From Azospirillum oleiclasticum (lineage in GTDB: Bacteria > Pseudomonadota > Alphaproteobacteria > Azospirillales > Azospirillaceae), in contig NZ_JABFFR010000001.1 of NCBI RefSeq assembly GCF_013423485.1, forward strand, positions 186,001-250,000: DNA of 64,000 nucleotides. The letters run 5' to 3'. Below, in pieces: positions 1 to 8,125 of this stretch. The translations under genes and the position numbers were made by a program. Position 1 is the first letter of the stretch. Every line of letters begins with the position of its first letter. The notes beneath the pieces are model-generated. The model was given only the letters and a program-made list of their open reading frames with translations. It made no database searches and was not told the DNA's origin.

Positions 1-1
1 T

Positions 2-643
2 CAACCGCCTACCCATCCGGATGCCATTCTCGTCGTGGACGACCATGCGCTCGTCCGTCATGGCCTTGCCCTTGTGATCAAGGCCAATCGCCCGGATATT
101 GCGGTGCATGAGGCGGGAACCTTGGCTGAAGGTCTGCGCGTGGCCCGATCGGCCGGCAATCTGTCCGCCGTGCTCTACGACCTCACCCTTGCGGACAGCA
201 GCGGCCTGCCCGGCCTTACCGCGATGATGAAGGCTGTGGGAAGAACACCGGTGATCGTGGTGTCCGGACAGACGGACTCCAACACCATGTCCCAATGCAT
301 CATGGCGGGTGCCCGCGGCTATCTTCCGAAGGGTAGTCAGGCCGATGTGCTCGATCACGCGCTGGCGCTGGTGCTGGCCGGAGGCATCTACGCCCCCGCC
401 ATTCCCGCATCCAATGTGGGCGATCCTCAACCGTACGCCATCCTCGGCGAACTGACCAGCCGCCAGCGCGATGTCCTCCGCCTGTTGATGGCGGGTCGAT
501 CCAACAAGGAGATCGCACGCGCCCTCGGCGTGCTGGAAGGCACCATCAAGGTGCACCTGCGCTCCATCATGATGAAGCTGAAGGTGCGCAACCGCACCCA
601 TCTGGCCATCGTGGCCGCGCAGGCCGGGGTGAGCGCCGACTGA
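2..643 (+). CDS. LuxR/NarL-family response regulator (5' end outside window)
   Basis: Two-component response regulator: an N-terminal receiver domain followed by a LuxR-type helix-turn-helix. The receiver shows the acidic pocket (VVDDHALVRHG), the phospho-acceptor Asp in YDLTLAD and the Lys in LPKG. The C-terminal ~60 residues carry LTSRQRDVLRLLMAG and GTIKVHLRSIMMKL, typical of NarL/FixJ DNA-binding domains. An internal GTG at position 35 lies inside the receiver core: the frame is open upstream to base 2 and encodes DAILV just before VDDH, which is the first beta strand. The true start is therefore outside or at the window edge and the gene is partial here. The partner kinase and target genes are not visible. 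It converges on the small gene ending at 668. Confidence 0.9.
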   Translation, partial: QPPTHPDAILVVDDHALVRHGLALVIKANRPDIAVHEAGTLAEGLRVARSAGNLSAVLYDLTLADSSGLPGLTAMMKAVGRTPVIVVSGQTDSNTMSQCIMAGARGYLPKGSQADVLDHALALVLAGGIYAPAIPASNVGDPQPYAILGELTSRQRDVLRLLMAGRSNKEIARALGVLEGTIKVHLRSIMMKLKVRNRTHLAIVAAQAGVSAD

Positions 644-667
644 CGCCGGCCGCGGCCCGGCAGGAGT

Positions 668-856
668 TCAGCGGTCCTGCTGGTGACCCTGGTGTGTGGT
701 GTTCTGCTTGATGTTTCCCTGGCGATCCTGCTCGCCGAGGTTTTCCGGGGCGCTCCGGCCCTGCGGGGTGTCATCCGCCGGGGTTTGATGCTTGGCCGAA
801 TTCGGCCCCTTGTCGCTGCGCCCGGCCGGTGGAACCGGCGGCATCGGCTTGGACAT
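668..856 (-). CDS. Small hydrophilic conserved protein, probably stress induced
   Basis: A 62-residue, Pro/Gln/Asn-rich, charged protein without membrane segments or cysteines, ending in a GNIKQNTTHQGHQQDR tail. From memory, similar tails (GNIKQNTTNQG) occur in small conserved alphaproteobacterial proteins of unknown function; no biochemical role is known to me. The ATG is preceded by AGGAAGGA at good spacing, which supports a real gene despite its size. A sigma-EcfG-like promoter lies about 45 nt upstream (900-925), suggesting membership of the general stress regulon. It is probably intrinsically disordered. Function unknown. Confidence 0.65.
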   Translation of the reverse strand: MSKPMPPVPPAGRSDKGPNSAKHQTPADDTPQGRSAPENLGEQDRQGNIKQNTTHQGHQQDR

Positions 857-899
857 GATGAATTTCCTTCCTGGTCATCCCGTTCCATCGAGCCCCGAA

Positions 900-925
900 A
901 ACAGGGGGATCACCGGCGGAGTTCC
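900..925 (-). promoter_or_regulatory. Sigma-EcfG-like promoter upstream of the small stress protein
   Basis: On the minus strand the sequence reads GGAAC, 17 nt, TGTT. The alphaproteobacterial general-stress sigma factor EcfG recognises GGAAC-N16/17-cGTT, so only the weakly conserved first base of the -10 element deviates. It is well placed for the gene starting at 856. Seen by eye; not tested against a background model. Confidence 0.4.
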
Positions 926-953
926 GGTTCACCGGCGGGTTGGAGCGGAAGGC

Positions 954-1493
954 TCAGCCACCCTCGTCGTCGGTGCTCGCCACAGCCGCGGGCGCGTCCG
1001 GGCGGGCTGCCGGGTCCATGCGACGGGCGGCTTCGCGCCCGGCCTCCTGAATCATCGGACCGAGATTGTGCACGGGACCCCGGGTGACGATCAGGGCGCG
1101 TTGATGGTCGGCCAGGAAGGCGCGCAGCCGCAATTCGACCTCGTTGCCCTCCATCACCATCTCGCCGGTGAAGTAATGGGGCACCAGGCCCAGCGAATAG
1201 CGGGTCATGCCGACCAGCCAGGACACATCGAAGCGATGACCGACCGCGTCGATGTCCTTCTCCAGCGGATGCTTCTCGACCTCCATGTCGCGCACCGCTT
1301 CGCTCTGCCGGCGGATGGCCGTGGCGATCTCGTCCACCACGCGCCGGGAGACCACCTCGGACGTGAAGCCCTGGGTTTCCACAGCATGCGGTACGCGGAT
1401 CGGTTCCACGATGATTTCGGGGCCCGCCATGACCGAGTATCCGAACAGACCCGCAAAGGCCATCGCCGGTATCGCCAGAAGTCCGAAATCCAT
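954..1493 (-). CDS. Membrane-anchored conserved hypothetical protein
   Basis: A 179-residue protein with one N-terminal hydrophobic segment (residues ~3-23) that looks like an uncleaved anchor, followed by a soluble, probably periplasmic domain. The domain starts with IIVEPIRVP and a region around VVSRRVVDEIATAI, which resembles the N-terminal part of some alphaproteobacterial tetratricopeptide or cyclase-linked accessory proteins; I cannot assign a family with confidence. AAAGGAAACCCGATC before the ATG gives a good ribosome binding site. It sits between two small genes with stress-type promoters. Function unknown. Confidence 0.7.
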   Translation of the reverse strand: MDFGLLAIPAMAFAGLFGYSVMAGPEIIVEPIRVPHAVETQGFTSEVVSRRVVDEIATAIRRQSEAVRDMEVEKHPLEKDIDAVGHRFDVSWLVGMTRYSLGLVPHYFTGEMVMEGNEVELRLRAFLADHQRALIVTRGPVHNLGPMIQEAGREAARRMDPAARPDAPAAVASTDDEGG

Positions 1494-1683
1494 GATCGGG
1501 TTTCCTTTGCCGTCACGCGCTGTTGGATTGTATTTCGATGACAGAAACGCGCCGAACGTGCGATAGGGTCCCCGATGCTTGTGGCATTACTCTGAAAGGG
1601 GTGGTTCCCATCCATATGGAAACCGTGACGGGCTCCGGCCCTTACCCCGCCGGGTGAGGCACGCAAGGGCCGTGCCCGGCGCG

Positions 1684-1998
1684 TTACAGGGTGGGTGCGG
1701 TCACGGGCGTGGTGTCGGCGTGGCTGCCGGTGTCGGGCCGGTCGGCGATCGACCGGTGTTCGTGCTGGCCGTCCTCCAGGCTTGCCTTGAGGGCGCAATG
1801 GCCGGTCATGCCGCGGGTGATCAGGGCGGCCCCGGCCAGCCCCATCAGCGCGCCGGACCAGCTGGCCCCCCGGTTGACGCCGGCCGCGGCCAGCGCCAAG
1901 CCGAAGCCGGTGGAGACCACCCGCTCCACGGTGCCGAGGTTCGCCTCGCCGCCGAAGACGCGGTCGTAGGTGTCGTGCAGGGTGTGTTCGATGCTCAT
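1684..1998 (-). CDS. Small inner-membrane protein, DUF2892/YgaP-type membrane region
   Basis: A 104-residue protein with a short cytoplasmic N-terminus, two hydrophobic helices (about residues 26-42 and 47-64) rich in Gly/Ala, and a polar C-terminal tail. This is the layout of the DUF2892 family, which includes the membrane part of E. coli YgaP. The start ATG at 1998 is chosen because GGAGAG sits 7-8 nt upstream; a longer frame to 2046 has no such signal and reads through the 5' region. A sigma-EcfG-like promoter (2039-2064) fits this start, so stress induction is inferred. Confidence 0.7.
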   Translation of the reverse strand: MSIEHTLHDTYDRVFGGEANLGTVERVVSTGFGLALAAAGVNRGASWSGALMGLAGAALITRGMTGHCALKASLEDGQHEHRSIADRPDTGSHADTTPVTAPTL

Positions 1999-2038
1999 CG
2001 TGGTCTCTCCGGTAACGAACGCGTTTCGATACCGGATC

Positions 2039-2064
2039 AACGCCACCCCGCCGCGGCCGGTTCC
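2039..2064 (-). promoter_or_regulatory. Sigma-EcfG-like promoter upstream of the DUF2892 protein
   Basis: Minus strand reads GGAAC, exactly 17 nt, CGTT: a full match to the EcfG consensus GGAAC-N16/17-cGTT. The -10 box lies about 40 nt upstream of the ATG at 1998. This is the best match of the EcfG-like sites noted in the window. Confidence 0.5.
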
Positions 2065-2112
2065 TCCGACGCTACCGATGGACCGGAGGGGCGGGATCAG
2101 GAGCGGTGGGGG

Positions 2113-3393
2113 TCAGCCCGGCCGGCGCAGGAAGTCCACAGTGGCGGGCCGTCCGTCGAGCGACAGGTGCGCTTCGACCGGTTCCGTCCGGCTGATCACC
2201 CGGCCGCGGCGCAGCACGGCGAGGCGGGCGGCGCGGGTGCGGATGGCCTCCACCGGGTCGGGCGCCTGGAGCATCACCAGATCCGCGTGGCAGCCCGGCT
2301 CCAGCCCGTAGCCGTCCAGATGCAGCAGGCGGGCCGGGTTCTCCGTCACCGCGCGGAAGGTCGCGGCCATGGCGTCGTAGCCCGTCATCTGCGCCACATG
2401 CAGCCCCATGTGCGCCACCTCCAGCATGTCGCCGGACCCCAAGGGGTACCAGGGGTCCATCACGCAGTCGTGGCCGAAGGCGACGGTCAGCCCGGCGGCC
2501 ATCAGCTCCGGCACGCGGGTCATGCCGCGGCGCTTGGGGTAGGTGTCGTGGCGGCCCTGGAGCGTGATGTTGATCAGCGGGTTGGCGATCACCCCCAGCC
2601 GCGCCTCCGCCATCAGCGGGATCAGTTTGGAGACGTAGTAGTTGTCCATGCTGTGCATGGAGGTGAGGTGCGAGCCGGTGACCCGCCCGTGCAGCCCCAA
2701 CCGCTGCGTCTGGTACGCCAGCGACTCCACATGGCGTGACAGCGGGTCGTCGCTCTCGTCGCAATGCATGTCCACCAGTAGCCCCCGCTCGGCTCCCAGC
2801 TCGCAGAGGATGCGCACGGACTCCGCGCCATCGGCCATGGTCCGCTCGAAATGCGGTATCCCGCCCACCACGTCCACGCCCAGGTCCAACGCGCGCGTCA
2901 GCTGCTCCAGCGCGCCGGGGGAGCGGAGAACCCCGTCTTGCGGGAAGGCGACGAGTTGCAGGTCGAGGTAGGGGGCGACGCGCCGCTTCACCTCCAGCAG
3001 CGCCTCCACCGCCAGCAGCCGCGGGTCGCAGATGTCGACATGGCTGCGGATCGCCAACAGCCCGCGCGCCACCGCCCAGTCGCAATAGGCCAACGCCCGC
3101 TCGACGATGGCGTCCTGTACGAGCTGCGGCTTCAGCTCGCCCCACAGCGCGATGCCCTCCAGCAGCGTGCCGCTGCGGTTCACCCGCGGGATGCCGTAGG
3201 TGAGGGTCGAGTCCATGTGGAAATGCGCGTCCACGAAGGGCGGGGTGACCAGCCGCCCGGTGGCGTCGATCTCCTCGCCCGCTTCGCCCTCCAGCGCGAC
3301 GCCCAGCGCCGCGATCCGGCCGTCCTTGACGGCGATGTCGATGGCGGTGCGGCCGTCGGGCAGGTTGGCCCGGCGCAGGATCAGGTCGAACAT
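2113..3393 (-). CDS. codA: Cytosine deaminase (CodA family amidohydrolase)
   Basis: A 426-residue metal-dependent amidohydrolase that should convert cytosine to uracil and ammonia in the cytoplasm. The metal/catalytic motifs line up with E. coli CodA: DAHFHMDST (HxH), DMHCDESDD (His and catalytic Glu), TGSHLTSMHS (His) and AFGHDCVMDPWYPLG (metal Asp). The residue after that Asp, Asp314 in E. coli CodA, is Cys here, so the exact substrate could differ (a related aminopyrimidine or ammelide-type ring). The stop of the upstream permease overlaps this ATG by one base (TGATG) and GGGAG precedes it, so the two are translationally coupled. It is the last gene of the importer operon, which makes a role on an imported nucleobase very likely. 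Confidence 0.9.
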   Translation of the reverse strand: MFDLILRRANLPDGRTAIDIAVKDGRIAALGVALEGEAGEEIDATGRLVTPPFVDAHFHMDSTLTYGIPRVNRSGTLLEGIALWGELKPQLVQDAIVERALAYCDWAVARGLLAIRSHVDICDPRLLAVEALLEVKRRVAPYLDLQLVAFPQDGVLRSPGALEQLTRALDLGVDVVGGIPHFERTMADGAESVRILCELGAERGLLVDMHCDESDDPLSRHVESLAYQTQRLGLHGRVTGSHLTSMHSMDNYYVSKLIPLMAEARLGVIANPLINITLQGRHDTYPKRRGMTRVPELMAAGLTVAFGHDCVMDPWYPLGSGDMLEVAHMGLHVAQMTGYDAMAATFRAVTENPARLLHLDGYGLEPGCHADLVMLQAPDPVEAIRTRAARLAVLRRGRVISRTEPVEAHLSLDGRPATVDFLRRPG

Positions 3394-4307
3394 CACCGCT
3401 CTCCCTTGCGGTAGGGGATCATCAGGGCGCGGGGGTAGGCCGCCCGGCGGGACATGAGCACCAGCGCCGCGATGCTCAATAGATACGGCAGCATCAGGAA
3501 GAGCTGGTAGGGCAGGGCGCCGCCGGCAACCTGCTGCAGGCGGAGCTGGAAGGCGTCGAAGGCGGCGAACAGCACCGCGCCCAGCAACGCCTTGCCCGGC
3601 CGCCAGGACGCGAACACCACCAGCGCGATGCAGATCCAGCCGCGCCCGTTGATCATGTTGAAGAAGAAGGCGTTGAAGGCCGACAGCGTCAGGAAGGCGC
3701 CGGCCAGCCCCATCAGCGCGCTGCCCGCCACCACCGCGCCGATGCGCAACCCGGTGACGCTCAGCCCCTGCGCCTCCACCGCCGCCGGGTTCTCCCCCAC
3801 CGTACGCACGGCCAGCCCCAGGGGCGTACGGTAGAGCACATACGCCACCAAACCGACCAGCGCCACCGCCAGATAGGTCAGCGGCGTCTGCGCCAGAAGG
3901 CCGGGCAGGGGAAGCGGCTGGAACGGCTCGATGGTCGGCGGCGTGCTGGCCTGTGGCAGGACGAGGCGATAGGTGAAGTAGGACAGGCTGGATCCCAGCA
4001 GCGTCACGCCGATCCCCGCCACATGCTGCGACAGGCCGAGCGGCACCGTCAGCAATGCGTGGAGCAATCCCAGCAGGGCGCCCGCCGTGCAGGCCGCCAA
4101 CACGCCGACCCACAACCCGCCGCCCTGGTACACGGTCATCCAGCCGGTCATGGCGCCCAGCACCATGATCCCCTCGATGCCCAGGTTGAGCACGCCCGCG
4201 CGCTCGCACACCAGCTCGCCCAGCGTGCCGAGGATGTAGGGGCTGGCGATGCGCAGCACGGCCGTCCAGAAGGCGGCGGACACGAGGATGTCGAGGATCT
4301 CCGCCAT
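3393..4307 (-). CDS. BMP-type nucleoside/nucleobase ABC transporter permease (second subunit)
   Basis: A 304-residue inner-membrane permease with about eight hydrophobic helices, of the branched-chain-amino-acid/ribose permease superfamily subgroup that works with basic membrane protein (BMP) lipoprotein-type binding proteins (compare YufQ/NupQ). Family landmarks are LGIEGIMVLGAMTGW near residue 40, GENPAAVEAQGLSV around 170 and NAFFFNMINGRGWICIALVVF around 215. It is separated by only 3 nt from the other permease gene and overlaps the deaminase by one base. The neighbours (deaminase and uracil phosphoribosyltransferase) suggest a cytosine/uracil or pyrimidine nucleoside substrate; that is inference. 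Confidence 0.92.
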   Translation of the reverse strand: MAEILDILVSAAFWTAVLRIASPYILGTLGELVCERAGVLNLGIEGIMVLGAMTGWMTVYQGGGLWVGVLAACTAGALLGLLHALLTVPLGLSQHVAGIGVTLLGSSLSYFTYRLVLPQASTPPTIEPFQPLPLPGLLAQTPLTYLAVALVGLVAYVLYRTPLGLAVRTVGENPAAVEAQGLSVTGLRIGAVVAGSALMGLAGAFLTLSAFNAFFFNMINGRGWICIALVVFASWRPGKALLGAVLFAAFDAFQLRLQQVAGGALPYQLFLMLPYLLSIAALVLMSRRAAYPRALMIPYRKGER

Positions 4308-4310
4308 GGC

Positions 4311-5360
4311 TCAGCCCCGCCGCAGCCGGTAGCGCGCCAGCAGGCCCGCCACCATCATGCACAGCAGCGACAGCGCGACCAGCACATCGGCGATGTAGTT
4401 GGGCACGGCGGTCGCCCGGCTCATGGCGTCCGCACCCACGAAGACGGCGGCGATGAAGACCGCGGCACCGACGACCCCGATGGGGTGGAGCTGCGCCAGC
4501 ATGGCGACAACGATGCCGCTGTAGCCAAAGCCCGGCGACAGGTCGAGCGTCAGATAGCCCTTCAGCCCCGTCACCTCCGCCGCCCCCGCCAGCCCCGCCA
4601 GCCCGCCGGAGACGAGCGCGGTGCGCAGCATGATGCGCGTCACCGGCATGCCGGCGAACTGGGCGGCGCGCGGGTTGGCGCCGACGGCGCGGTTCTCGTA
4701 ACCCCAGACCGTGCGCGTGTCCACGAACCACAGCAGCGCCGCCAGCCCCAGCGCCAGGAGCAGGCCGGCGTGCAGCCGCGTGCGCTCCACCAGCTTGGGC
4801 AGCTCCGCCGCCTCGATCACGGGGGCCGACTGCGGCCAGCCCATCCCCATCGGGTCCTTCAAGGCGCCTTCCAGCAGCATGGAGACGAACAGCAGCACGA
4901 TGAAGTTCAGAAGAAGCGTGGTGACCACCTCGTCCACCCCGAAGCGCACCTTCAGCACCGCGGGGCCGAGGAGGGTGGCGCCGCCGGCCGCCGCTCCGGC
5001 GATCAGCACCAGCGGCAGCAGCAGCCAGGATGGCAGGTCGAACAGCCCGCCGCCCAGCACCACGGCGACCAGCGCGCCCATGTAGAGCTGCCCCTCCGCC
5101 CCGATGTTCCACAGCTTGGCGCGGAAGGCGACGGCGGCGGCGAGCCCGGTCAGGATCAGAGGTGTCGCCCGCGTCAGCGTCTCCGTCAGCGCGAAGCGGG
5201 ATCCCAGCGCCCCCTCCGCCATCAGGGCGTACGCGCGCGGCACGGAGGCGCCGCTCCAGGCGACCAGAAGGGCGCACAGCAGCAGCGCCGCCGCCACGGC
5301 TCCAGCCGGCGCCAGCAGGCTCAGCGCCAGCGGCACATGCGGGCGCGCTTCAAGACGCAT
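4311..5360 (-). CDS. BMP-type nucleoside/nucleobase ABC transporter permease (first subunit)
   Basis: A 349-residue inner-membrane permease, YufP/NupP-like, partner of the adjacent permease. It starts with a long hydrophobic helix (residues ~14-35) and contains FRAKLWNIGAEGQLYMGA near residue 80, a hallmark of this subgroup, and YENRAVGANPRAAQFAG near residue 210. A TTG start at 5375 is possible, but ATG 5360 is preceded by GGAGAG at 7 nt and is preferred. It overlaps the ATPase gene by 11 nt, indicating translational coupling. Confidence 0.92.
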   Translation of the reverse strand: MRLEARPHVPLALSLLAPAGAVAAALLLCALLVAWSGASVPRAYALMAEGALGSRFALTETLTRATPLILTGLAAAVAFRAKLWNIGAEGQLYMGALVAVVLGGGLFDLPSWLLLPLVLIAGAAAGGATLLGPAVLKVRFGVDEVVTTLLLNFIVLLFVSMLLEGALKDPMGMGWPQSAPVIEAAELPKLVERTRLHAGLLLALGLAALLWFVDTRTVWGYENRAVGANPRAAQFAGMPVTRIMLRTALVSGGLAGLAGAAEVTGLKGYLTLDLSPGFGYSGIVVAMLAQLHPIGVVGAAVFIAAVFVGADAMSRATAVPNYIADVLVALSLLCMMVAGLLARYRLRRG

Positions 5361-6912
5361 GGGCGGACTCTCCAATAATGTCGGGCAGTATGTCCCAATG
5401 CCCGGCCATCAGCAGGCCGAGCTGGCCGACGCCGACGCGGTCGTGCGGCAGAAGGGGCGTGATGCGGCCGTGATACATGACGGCGATGCAGTCCGACACC
5501 GCCAGGATCTCGTCCAGATCCTCGGAAATCAGCAGCACGCCGGCGCCCTGCGCCCGCGCCTCCAGCAGCCGCCCGTGGACGTATGAGACGGCGCCCACAT
5601 CCAGCCCGCGCGTCGGCTGGCTGGCGAGGATGAGCTGCGGCCCGTGCGCCAGCGTACGGCCGAGGATCAGCTTCTGCATGTTGCCGCCGGACAGGAGCTG
5701 CGTGCGCGCGTCCGGACCCGGGCAGCGCACGTCGAACTCGCGGATCACCGTCTCGGCGTGCGCCCGCGCGGCCCTGCGGCGCAGGACGCCGAAGCGGGAG
5801 AAGGCAGGATCGCGGTGCCGCTCGGCGATCAGGTTCTCCCACACGCTCATGGCGCCGACGAGGCCCGTGGCGTGCCGGTCCTCCGGGATGCGGGCGACGC
5901 CGCGGCGGATCATGTCCGCCGGGTCGGCCCGCCCGACCTCCGCCCCGCACAGGGTCAGCCGCCCGTCGTCGGGGTGGATCAGGCCGCTGACCAGATCGGC
6001 CAGCGCCGATTGACCGTTGCCGGACACCCCGGCGATGCCGACCACCTGATGCCGGCGCACGGTGAGCGACGCGGCGTCCAGCAGCGGCCGGCCGTGACCG
6101 GAGGCGACGGTGACGCGGGTCAGGGCCAGCACCGGCTCCCCCGGTTCCATGGCGGCGGGGGTCGGGGGCTTCACGCTGCGGCCGACCATCAGTTCGGCCA
6201 GCTCCTCCGGCGTCGATGCGGCGGTCCGGCGCGTCGCCACCAGCCGGCCGCCGCGCAGCACCGCCACACGGTCGCTGGCCGCGAACACCTCGTTCATCTT
6301 GTGGCTGATGAAGACCACCGCCAGCCCGTCCGCGGTCAGCCGTCGCAGCGTCTCGAACAGGCCGGCCGCCTCCTGCGGGGTCAGCACCGCCGTCGGCTCG
6401 TCCAGGATCAGGATGCGGGTGTTGCGGTAGAGCGCCTTCAGGATCTCCACCCGTTGCCGCTCGCCCACCGACAGGGACGCCACCGTCGCGTCGGGGCGTA
6501 CGGCCAGCCCGAACCGCTCGGACAGGTCGAGGAGCCGCCGCTTCGCCGCCCCGCGGTCGGACCACAGGCGGAACAGCGGCTCCGTCCCCACCATCACATT
6601 GTCGAGCACCGACAGATTGTCGGCCAGCGTGAAGTGCTGGTGGACCATGCCGATGCCGGCGTCCAACGCCGCCCGTGGCGATCCCGGCGGCAACGGCTTG
6701 CCGAACGCCTCCACCGTGCCCTCGTCGGCCACGTAATGGCCGAACAGGATGTTCATCAGCGTCGTCTTGCCGGCACCGTTCTCGCCGAGCAACGCCAGCA
6801 TCTCGCCGGCGTGCAGCTCCAGCGACACCGCGTCGTTGGCGACGAGCGGGCCGAAACGCTTGGTGATGCCGGCAAGGCGCAGGACCGGCTGGCCGGGTGG
6901 GGTGGGGGGCAT
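5350..6912 (-). CDS. BMP-type ABC transporter ATPase with duplicated nucleotide-binding domain
   Basis: A 520-residue cytoplasmic ATPase with two ABC domains, as in YufO/NupO and RbsA. Domain 1 has Walker A GENGAGKTT, signature LSVGERQRVE and Walker B ILILDEPTAV. Domain 2 has the degenerate Walker A GVSGNGQSAL, signature LSGGNMQKLI and LILASQPTRGLD, a pattern normal for this family. The ATG at 6912 is chosen because the ABC domain begins about 10 residues later; the frame extends to 6969 but that extension runs into a GC-rich inverted repeat. It energises uptake with the two downstream permeases. Confidence 0.92.
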   Translation of the reverse strand: MPPTPPGQPVLRLAGITKRFGPLVANDAVSLELHAGEMLALLGENGAGKTTLMNILFGHYVADEGTVEAFGKPLPPGSPRAALDAGIGMVHQHFTLADNLSVLDNVMVGTEPLFRLWSDRGAAKRRLLDLSERFGLAVRPDATVASLSVGERQRVEILKALYRNTRILILDEPTAVLTPQEAAGLFETLRRLTADGLAVVFISHKMNEVFAASDRVAVLRGGRLVATRRTAASTPEELAELMVGRSVKPPTPAAMEPGEPVLALTRVTVASGHGRPLLDAASLTVRRHQVVGIAGVSGNGQSALADLVSGLIHPDDGRLTLCGAEVGRADPADMIRRGVARIPEDRHATGLVGAMSVWENLIAERHRDPAFSRFGVLRRRAARAHAETVIREFDVRCPGPDARTQLLSGGNMQKLILGRTLAHGPQLILASQPTRGLDVGAVSYVHGRLLEARAQGAGVLLISEDLDEILAVSDCIAVMYHGRITPLLPHDRVGVGQLGLLMAGHWDILPDIIGESAHAS

Positions 6913-6945
6913 GGGGGCTTTCGTGGGGGGAAGTGTACGCGTGGT

Positions 6946-7032
6946 GCCCCCACCCAGACCCTCCCCCATCTTGCGACGGGGGAGGGAGAGGAAAGCCCTT
7001 CCCCGTCCAGCGGGGGAGGGGTGGGTGGGGGC
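6946..7032 (-). repeat. Nested GC-rich inverted repeat between binding-protein and ATPase genes
   Basis: Outer arms at 6946-6967 and 7012-7032 are near-perfect inverted complements (GCCCCCACCC...CTCCCCC). Inside, CCCTCCCCC at 6959-6967 pairs with GGGGGAGGG at 6978-6986. The same hairpin core, with the same stem and a 10-nt loop beginning ATC and ending GAC, occurs at 27086-27113. This looks like a dispersed REP/BIME-type element. Between genes of a transporter operon it may stabilise the upstream message so that binding protein is made in excess; that function is inference. Confidence 0.6.
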
Positions 7033-7046
7033 CGGGTGCCGGAACC

Positions 7047-8057
7047 TTACATCGTCGACTTCGGCTCGCCGTCGTTGACCTTCACGGTCACCTTGCCGTC
7101 GCGCAGGTCCTGCTCGCGCTGCTTCACCTTGCCCATCACGTCGGCGGGCACCTTGCCCTCGAAGGTGCCGAGCGGGGCGAGGCTGGAGCCGCCGACCTTC
7201 ATCATGCTGTAGGGGCCGTAATCCTCGGCCTTGAAGCTCCCGGCCTTCACCTGGGCGATGGCGCGGTCGATGCTCGGCTCCATGTGCCAGAGGGCGCTGG
7301 CGACCACGGTGTCCGGGTACTGCGGCTGCGTGTTGATGACGTTGCCGATCGCCAGCACCTTGCGCTCCTTGGCGGCGTCGGAGACGCCGAAACGCTCGGC
7401 GTACATCACGTCGGCGCCGCGGTCGATCATGGCGAAGGCGGCTTCCTTGGCCTTGGGCGGGTCGAACCAGGAGCCGATGAAGCTCACCATGAACTTCACC
7501 TTGGGGTTGATCTCCTTGGCGCCCTCCATGAAGGCGTTCATCAGCCGGTTGACCTCCGGGATCGGGTAGCCGCCGACCATGCCGATCACGTTCGACTTGG
7601 TCATGGCGCCCGCGATCATGCCGGTGAGGTAGGCCGGCTCCTGGATGAAGTTGTCGAAGACCGAGAAGTTCGGTGCCTGGGCCGGGAAGCTGGAGCCCAT
7701 CAGGAAGGCGGTCTTCGGGTAATCCTTGGCGACCGCGCGCGCGGCGCGCTCCACCCCGAACACCTCGCCGACGATGAGCTGCTGGCCGCCCTCGGCGTAC
7801 TGGCGCATGACGCGCTCATAGTCGGTGTTGGCGACCGACTCCGCCCACACATACTCCACCTCGCCCCGCGATTCGGCGGCCTTGAGCGCCAGATGGATGC
7901 GGCTGACCCACTGCTGCTCGATGGGAACGGTGTAGATGCCGGCGACCTTCAGCTTCGTCTGCGCCATGGCCGGCAGCGCCATGCCGACGGCGAGCGCCGC
8001 GGCCCCGCCCAGCACCGTACGCCGCGCCACTTTCCCCCACGCACCCCAACCCATCAT
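7047..8057 (-). CDS. BMP-family ABC transporter substrate-binding protein
   Basis: A 336-residue periplasmic protein of the basic membrane protein family (Med/TmpC/YufN type), which binds purine or pyrimidine nucleosides or nucleobases. The N-terminus ARRTVLGGAAALAVGMALPAMA is a signal peptide with a twin-arginine-like start and likely cleavage after AMA. The mature part begins LKVAGIYTVPIEQQW; DRGADVMYAERFGV and VSFIGSWFDPPKAKE are typical of the fold. AAGGAGG lies 9 nt before the first of two adjacent ATGs. It is the first gene behind the sigma-54-like site at 8126-8141, ahead of ATPase, permeases and deaminase. Confidence 0.93.
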   Translation of the reverse strand: MMGWGAWGKVARRTVLGGAAALAVGMALPAMAQTKLKVAGIYTVPIEQQWVSRIHLALKAAESRGEVEYVWAESVANTDYERVMRQYAEGGQQLIVGEVFGVERAARAVAKDYPKTAFLMGSSFPAQAPNFSVFDNFIQEPAYLTGMIAGAMTKSNVIGMVGGYPIPEVNRLMNAFMEGAKEINPKVKFMVSFIGSWFDPPKAKEAAFAMIDRGADVMYAERFGVSDAAKERKVLAIGNVINTQPQYPDTVVASALWHMEPSIDRAIAQVKAGSFKAEDYGPYSMMKVGGSSLAPLGTFEGKVPADVMGKVKQREQDLRDGKVTVKVNDGEPKSTM

Positions 8058-8125
8058 GATCCCAGTCCTCCTTGTTCCGGCCGGCTTCGCCCGTTCGGTC
8101 TAAGCCGTCGGGAGTTTCGCAGAAC

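Noticed and set aside
35..643. GTG at 35 as start of the response regulator
   Set aside because: It falls inside the receiver's first strand; codons back to base 2 continue the conserved sequence, so the gene starts upstream of the window.
1494..1683. Possible EcfG promoter before the 179-residue membrane protein
   Set aside because: A GGAAC occurs on the minus strand but no cGTT follows at 16-18 nt.
2072..3145. Overlapping long minus-strand frames around the deaminase and permeases (including a 1054-codon frame)
   Set aside because: The 1054-codon frame only joins the deaminase reading frame to an out-of-frame reading of the permeases. The true deaminase start is ATG 3393, coupled to the permease stop.
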